Positions 62,101 through 64,000 of a DNA stretch of 64,000 nt are shown here, one piece after another. Below the pieces are notes generated by a model. The model was not told the DNA's origin. It ran no database searches and was given only the letters and a program-made list of their open reading frames with translations. A program made the position numbers and the translations under genes. The stretch's first letter is position 1. Every line of letters begins with the position of its first letter. The DNA comes from Planctomycetota bacterium (GTDB taxonomy: Bacteria; Planctomycetota; PUPC01; JACPCR01), in assembly GCA_016179685.1 (NCBI GenBank), contig JACPCR010000064.1, forward strand, positions 62,001 through 126,000, in the 5' to 3' direction.

Positions 62101-64000
62101 CCCGGGCTGGCCAGCTCGGGGCCCGGCTTGGGGAAATCGTCAATCAGGACGATGCGGCCCAGGCCGGCCCGGCGAAGATGGAGCGTCGATTCGCTTTCTC
62201 GGCCCGATCGGCGCTCGGGTGTCGGGTAGGGGCACGCCGCCGCAGTGAAGGCGAAATCGTCCTCGAGGAGTGGCAGGTCGCGCAGCTCGCCGATCTCACG
62301 GTCCGGCTTGCCTTCCTTCTCCAACCCGCTCCCGCTGCCGAGGACGATCAACCCGGCCCCCAGGCGCACCCGGCGAAGGACAAGGCGGCGGATTTCCTCG
62401 GGGAGCAGTTCCCAGTGCTTGCGCATGCGGGCGCGCCCGCGCCGAGCGACGACGTAGACGTCATAGTCCCCGGCAATCTTTTGCTGGACGTCCACCACGG
62501 AGGCGCCTTCGAGCGCGTTGGAATGCCGCTCGTAGGGACCCTCCCGACGCTCCACCAGGCAGGCATATTCGATGTCCAGAAGGTCCGTCCGCTGGCACAG
62601 CTCCACGAGGTCGCGCTTGAGATACGAGTCCCCGATGAACAACGCCTTGAGCTTCGGCCCCGCCCAGGGCCGGGCAAAGGTCCATGCCGGAAGCTGAAAA
62701 TCATGCCGCAGGCGGAAAAAGTAATACAGGGTGCGGTCCGGGGAATCGAACGCCGTGGCGAGGAGGTTCTCTACCCGGTCGCCGTGCCTCTGGTTCGTGT
62801 CCCACAGACCCGTGATGCCGCTGAAGACCACGCGGCCCGACCCGAGTACGTTTTCCTGGACCACGAGGGCCGCGAGGGCCGGGCTCGCCTGGCTGCGGTA
62901 CGGCGCACACTGATTCCTGCCCCAGGCCTGCCAGGCGATGCTGCCGTCGAGGCCGGCCGATTCCGCATCGAGGCGGAAGGGCCACGCGGTGAAGGAATGG
63001 ACCTCCTCGGCGGATGGCACGGCGGAATAGACGTCCCTCTTGGCCCCCTCGGGGAGCGTGACCTCCAGCTCGGCGAGGAATGCGGCCGCCTCGTCGCCGA
63101 CCGTCTCGCCATCGAAGAAAAGCGTCCCGCCTCGTTTCAAGAGGTCTTGGATGGCCTCGCGGCACCGCGGCGACCGGAAGATTTCTCGGCGCGCCTCGTC
63201 GCCCTGCTGGCTGACGATCAGAAGGCGCGTCCGGGAAAGGGCAGGCACAAGTCCGGCCTCAAGGCCCGCGAGGCTGAAAGACTGGACGAGCAGCCGGCAG
63301 TGCAGCCGATCGGCCCCGAACCAGGCGGACCAGAAGGGCTGGCTGCCGACCAGGACAATGCTGCGCATGGGCCAGACGCGCTGGCTGAAGTCCTCTCGGG
63401 GCCTCCGGCCCGTCTGCCAGAAAAGGGTACGGAGAGCCACCTGAGCAGCACCGGCGGTCGCACTGTCGGGCGATCGGGACAAGCCGTTCAGGAAGGGGAT
63501 GAGATCGGGGTCTTGGGTGCAGCCGAGGCCGTCGATGGCCGCAGCGCGTACCCGCAGTTCCGGGTCCTCCATGGCTCGCTTCAGCAGCGCTACGGCCTCG
63601 GGCGACCCAGCGAACGGGAGCACGCGGCAGGCCGAGCGCCGGACCGCCGGGTCCTTCGACTGCAGCATATCGCGGCAGGTGGGCACGACACGGGCATCCG
63701 CGAGGCGGCAAGCATGGCGTTCCGCGAGCTGGAGAGTCGGCGGCAAGTCCTCCTCGTTCGGGGAAGCCAGCACGGTCAGCAGAGCGGGAGCGGCCAGGGC
63801 GCTCATCGTGCGCGCGAGGGTCCGAACCATCTCGTCACGCTTCTCCGCGTCCGCCTCTTCCAGGTCGAACCGGAGGTGTTCGATGTCCTCTTCCGTGGGC
63901 TCCTCTGCGGGGGCGGTTGGCAGGAGAAGAGCCAGGGCAGCCATCAGCGCCGCCGCGTATCCCCGGGCGAAGAGGCCGATCTTCGCATGGCTGAACGGAA
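59127..64000 (-). CDS. Giant secreted HEAT plus glycoside-hydrolase-like protein (start beyond window)
   Basis: The frame ends at 59127 and is still open at the window edge; the internal ATG at 63944 gives 1605 residues. Residues upstream of it (AKIGLFARGYAAAL) complete a plausible signal peptide, so the true start is probably outside. The order is HEAT-like repeats (to about 200), a ThuA/GATase-like or receiver-like region (LLIVSQQGDEARREIF, LKRGGTLFFDGETVGD) and beta domains (600-820). Next is a GH42-like barrel (LGDEQTIGGAYCFCPTCRFHF, MAQWGGGYGRMDNNE), a trimerisation-like domain (VLLLPDSEAISTREAQEIRQFVEEGG) and a beta tail. A Cys motif CFCPTC in the barrel is as in GH42 metal sites. Activity is inferred. 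Confidence 0.8.
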   Translation of the reverse strand, partial: PFSHAKIGLFARGYAAALMAALALLLPTAPAEEPTEEDIEHLRFDLEEADAEKRDEMVRTLARTMSALAAPALLTVLASPNEEDLPPTLQLAERHACRLADARVVPTCRDMLQSKDPAVRRSACRVLPFAGSPEAVALLKRAMEDPELRVRAAAIDGLGCTQDPDLIPFLNGLSRSPDSATAGAAQVALRTLFWQTGRRPREDFSQRVWPMRSIVLVGSQPFWSAWFGADRLHCRLLVQSFSLAGLEAGLVPALSRTRLLIVSQQGDEARREIFRSPRCREAIQDLLKRGGTLFFDGETVGDEAAAFLAELEVTLPEGAKRDVYSAVPSAEEVHSFTAWPFRLDAESAGLDGSIAWQAWGRNQCAPYRSQASPALAALVVQENVLGSGRVVFSGITGLWDTNQRHGDRVENLLATAFDSPDRTLYYFFRLRHDFQLPAWTFARPWAGPKLKALFIGDSYLKRDLVELCQRTDLLDIEYACLVERREGPYERHSNALEGASVVDVQQKIAGDYDVYVVARRGRARMRKHWELLPEEIRRLVLRRVRLGAGLIVLGSGSGLEKEGKPDREIGELRDLPLLEDDFAFTAAACPYPTPERRSGRESESTLHLRRAGLGRIVLIDDFPKPGPELASPGLTGPFLRYRHHDGTYSLFLRTLLWAGRKMPEIEVQSLLAKPAAAPTDLGLVLRNASPDEKRLTLALEVVNTSEEVRGHSQETASLAAGEEREIRLPLPPGLPPGLLVARVSLRLPDGRAANWAVTAFHRRSEEDLAGVAFDRPAYGPGDTLQARVRFQKALAEDAQLEFQLVDTYGRLMTGGRSAVSAGRSEMDVSCSMPEPLAWLADLHLRLTRGQTVLGEEKFPVGLAQPRRDREDFKWYVWRSAGLGEERLATVRLGVDYAHGGPADAENSLRYNGGITVFSFDPAGNPGGSEGLARRPCFQNTSYHDQVIKRVDEAAESFFLKCGVKDIMLGDEQTIGGAYCFCPTCRFHFREWARRSYPSLEAMNAEWATAFKDWEDVRACTLEELKDPARPGAWLDHRRYMDSVFSARVRRYREAIQAHDPGAAVGLSGTQKDSPFVNYDWWQLAHAGNFWLAYGGAQTKLRRSFRTPDTIMAQWGGGYGRMDNNEIGTRQAIWSLLFNHYDAFAYYWGGSDAFIMLEPDLTPINRAVWTAEEIREIQQGSARMLLRSELDTFGIGVHYSLTSHYSAEAAAKIQPGRPDFTDNLLSLGMPVEDLRYQFTYVAYQEIELGELRRRHFKVLLLPDSEAISTREAQEIRQFVEEGGIAVADFAAAQRNEHGTWQSPGLLDDLFGFSVARPASGFRKAALEVTRELAGLEPGPYGEFLAPSDGGLALAEAEAFGVLRAGDQTAPALLRRTLGRGQAVALNFSLSGYGSLRVAGSGGELTEIERAKVQQGAKTRAIVEAILRLAGVDRGFDWLDAEGRGDLSQAFLYRRGPLRYLGVLPASTQPDPVNREKKDAYQLLLPGKAFVTDCRRGELLGEDRTFSVHPVAGMASLFAILPYRVQAIRVAGGRFAPGAEARLVLEVETSGPTPAEHVLHAEVWDSTGRVREEYARNVVAEDGRATFAFPLALNDPPGEWRAEVRDAATGARGQGDFAVSPAGEP

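Overview
The window is 64 kb of GC-rich bacterial chromosome from a Gram-negative cell: kdsA (KDO synthesis for LPS), a 1962-residue AsmA-like envelope protein, MreB/MreC and AcpS/FabG are present. The lineage is probably PVC-like or a related uncultured phylum such as Planctomycetota. The inference rests on secreted HEAT-repeat proteins, DUF4838 and glycoside-hydrolase-like secreted proteins, a prenyltransferase-toroid protein with a membrane anchor, a GlmL-type ATPase, a dihydropteroate-synthase-related protein, Uma2 proteins and a divergent bL34. No rRNA, prophage, CRISPR array or intact IS was found. There are two tRNAs, Val(TAC) and Arg(TCG).

Layout. 0-12 kb: partial family-2 glycosyltransferase, AsmA-like giant, sugar isomerase-like TIM barrel, Uma2 protein with a 63-bp coding repeat, secreted HEAT protein. 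11.6-14.7 kb: SMP-30/lactonase, MBL-fold hydrolase, proline iminopeptidase-like hydrolase. 14.9-19.7 kb: TonB-like/toroid protein and a two-gene GlmL module. 20-25 kb: DUF2079 membrane protein and secreted DUF4838 protein. 25-27.3 kb: a decayed islet with a frameshifted membrane protein, HicB, and a HicA toxin with an internal deletion. 27.3-35 kb: PhyH dioxygenase, HpnB-like glycosyltransferase, PHP hydrolase, retropepsin-like protein, tRNA-Val, enolase-superfamily dehydratase, ceramidase-like protein and a truncated AAA/DUF4143 gene. 35-39.7 kb: atypical SDR plus dihydropteroate-synthase-like protein, Gfo/Idh/MocA oxidoreductase, bL34 and a broken higBA. 40-47 kb: glycosidase-like protein, kdsA, lipoyl protein, acpS, fabG, HAD, creatininase-like protein, moeA. 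47-53 kb: coiled-coil membrane protein, GAPG-repeat protein, mreB, mreC, tmk, nitrilase-like protein. 54-64 kb: SH3 protein, tRNA-Arg and three large secreted HEAT/glycoside-hydrolase-like proteins.

How genes work together. Many genes suggest scavenging of sugars, sugar acids and lactones (isomerase, lactonase, dehydratase, Gfo/Idh, secreted hydrolases). Others form envelope and cell-shape groups (kdsA to fabG; coiled-coil protein to MreC). The proposed pathway links are inferences from gene order.

The most unusual feature is not a protein. At least 13 long palindromes (family R1, mostly 46-58 bp) sit between genes. Their stems differ but stay self-complementary, and most of the clearer copies share an apical box like GTGC-GGRY-GCAC. 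Several supply the stop codons of neighbouring genes. Other repeat families occur too: R2 (about 200 bp, four copies), R3 (hairpins carrying TGA stops) and a 155-bp MITE-like element. Several toxin-antitoxin and accessory genes nearby are truncated or frameshifted.
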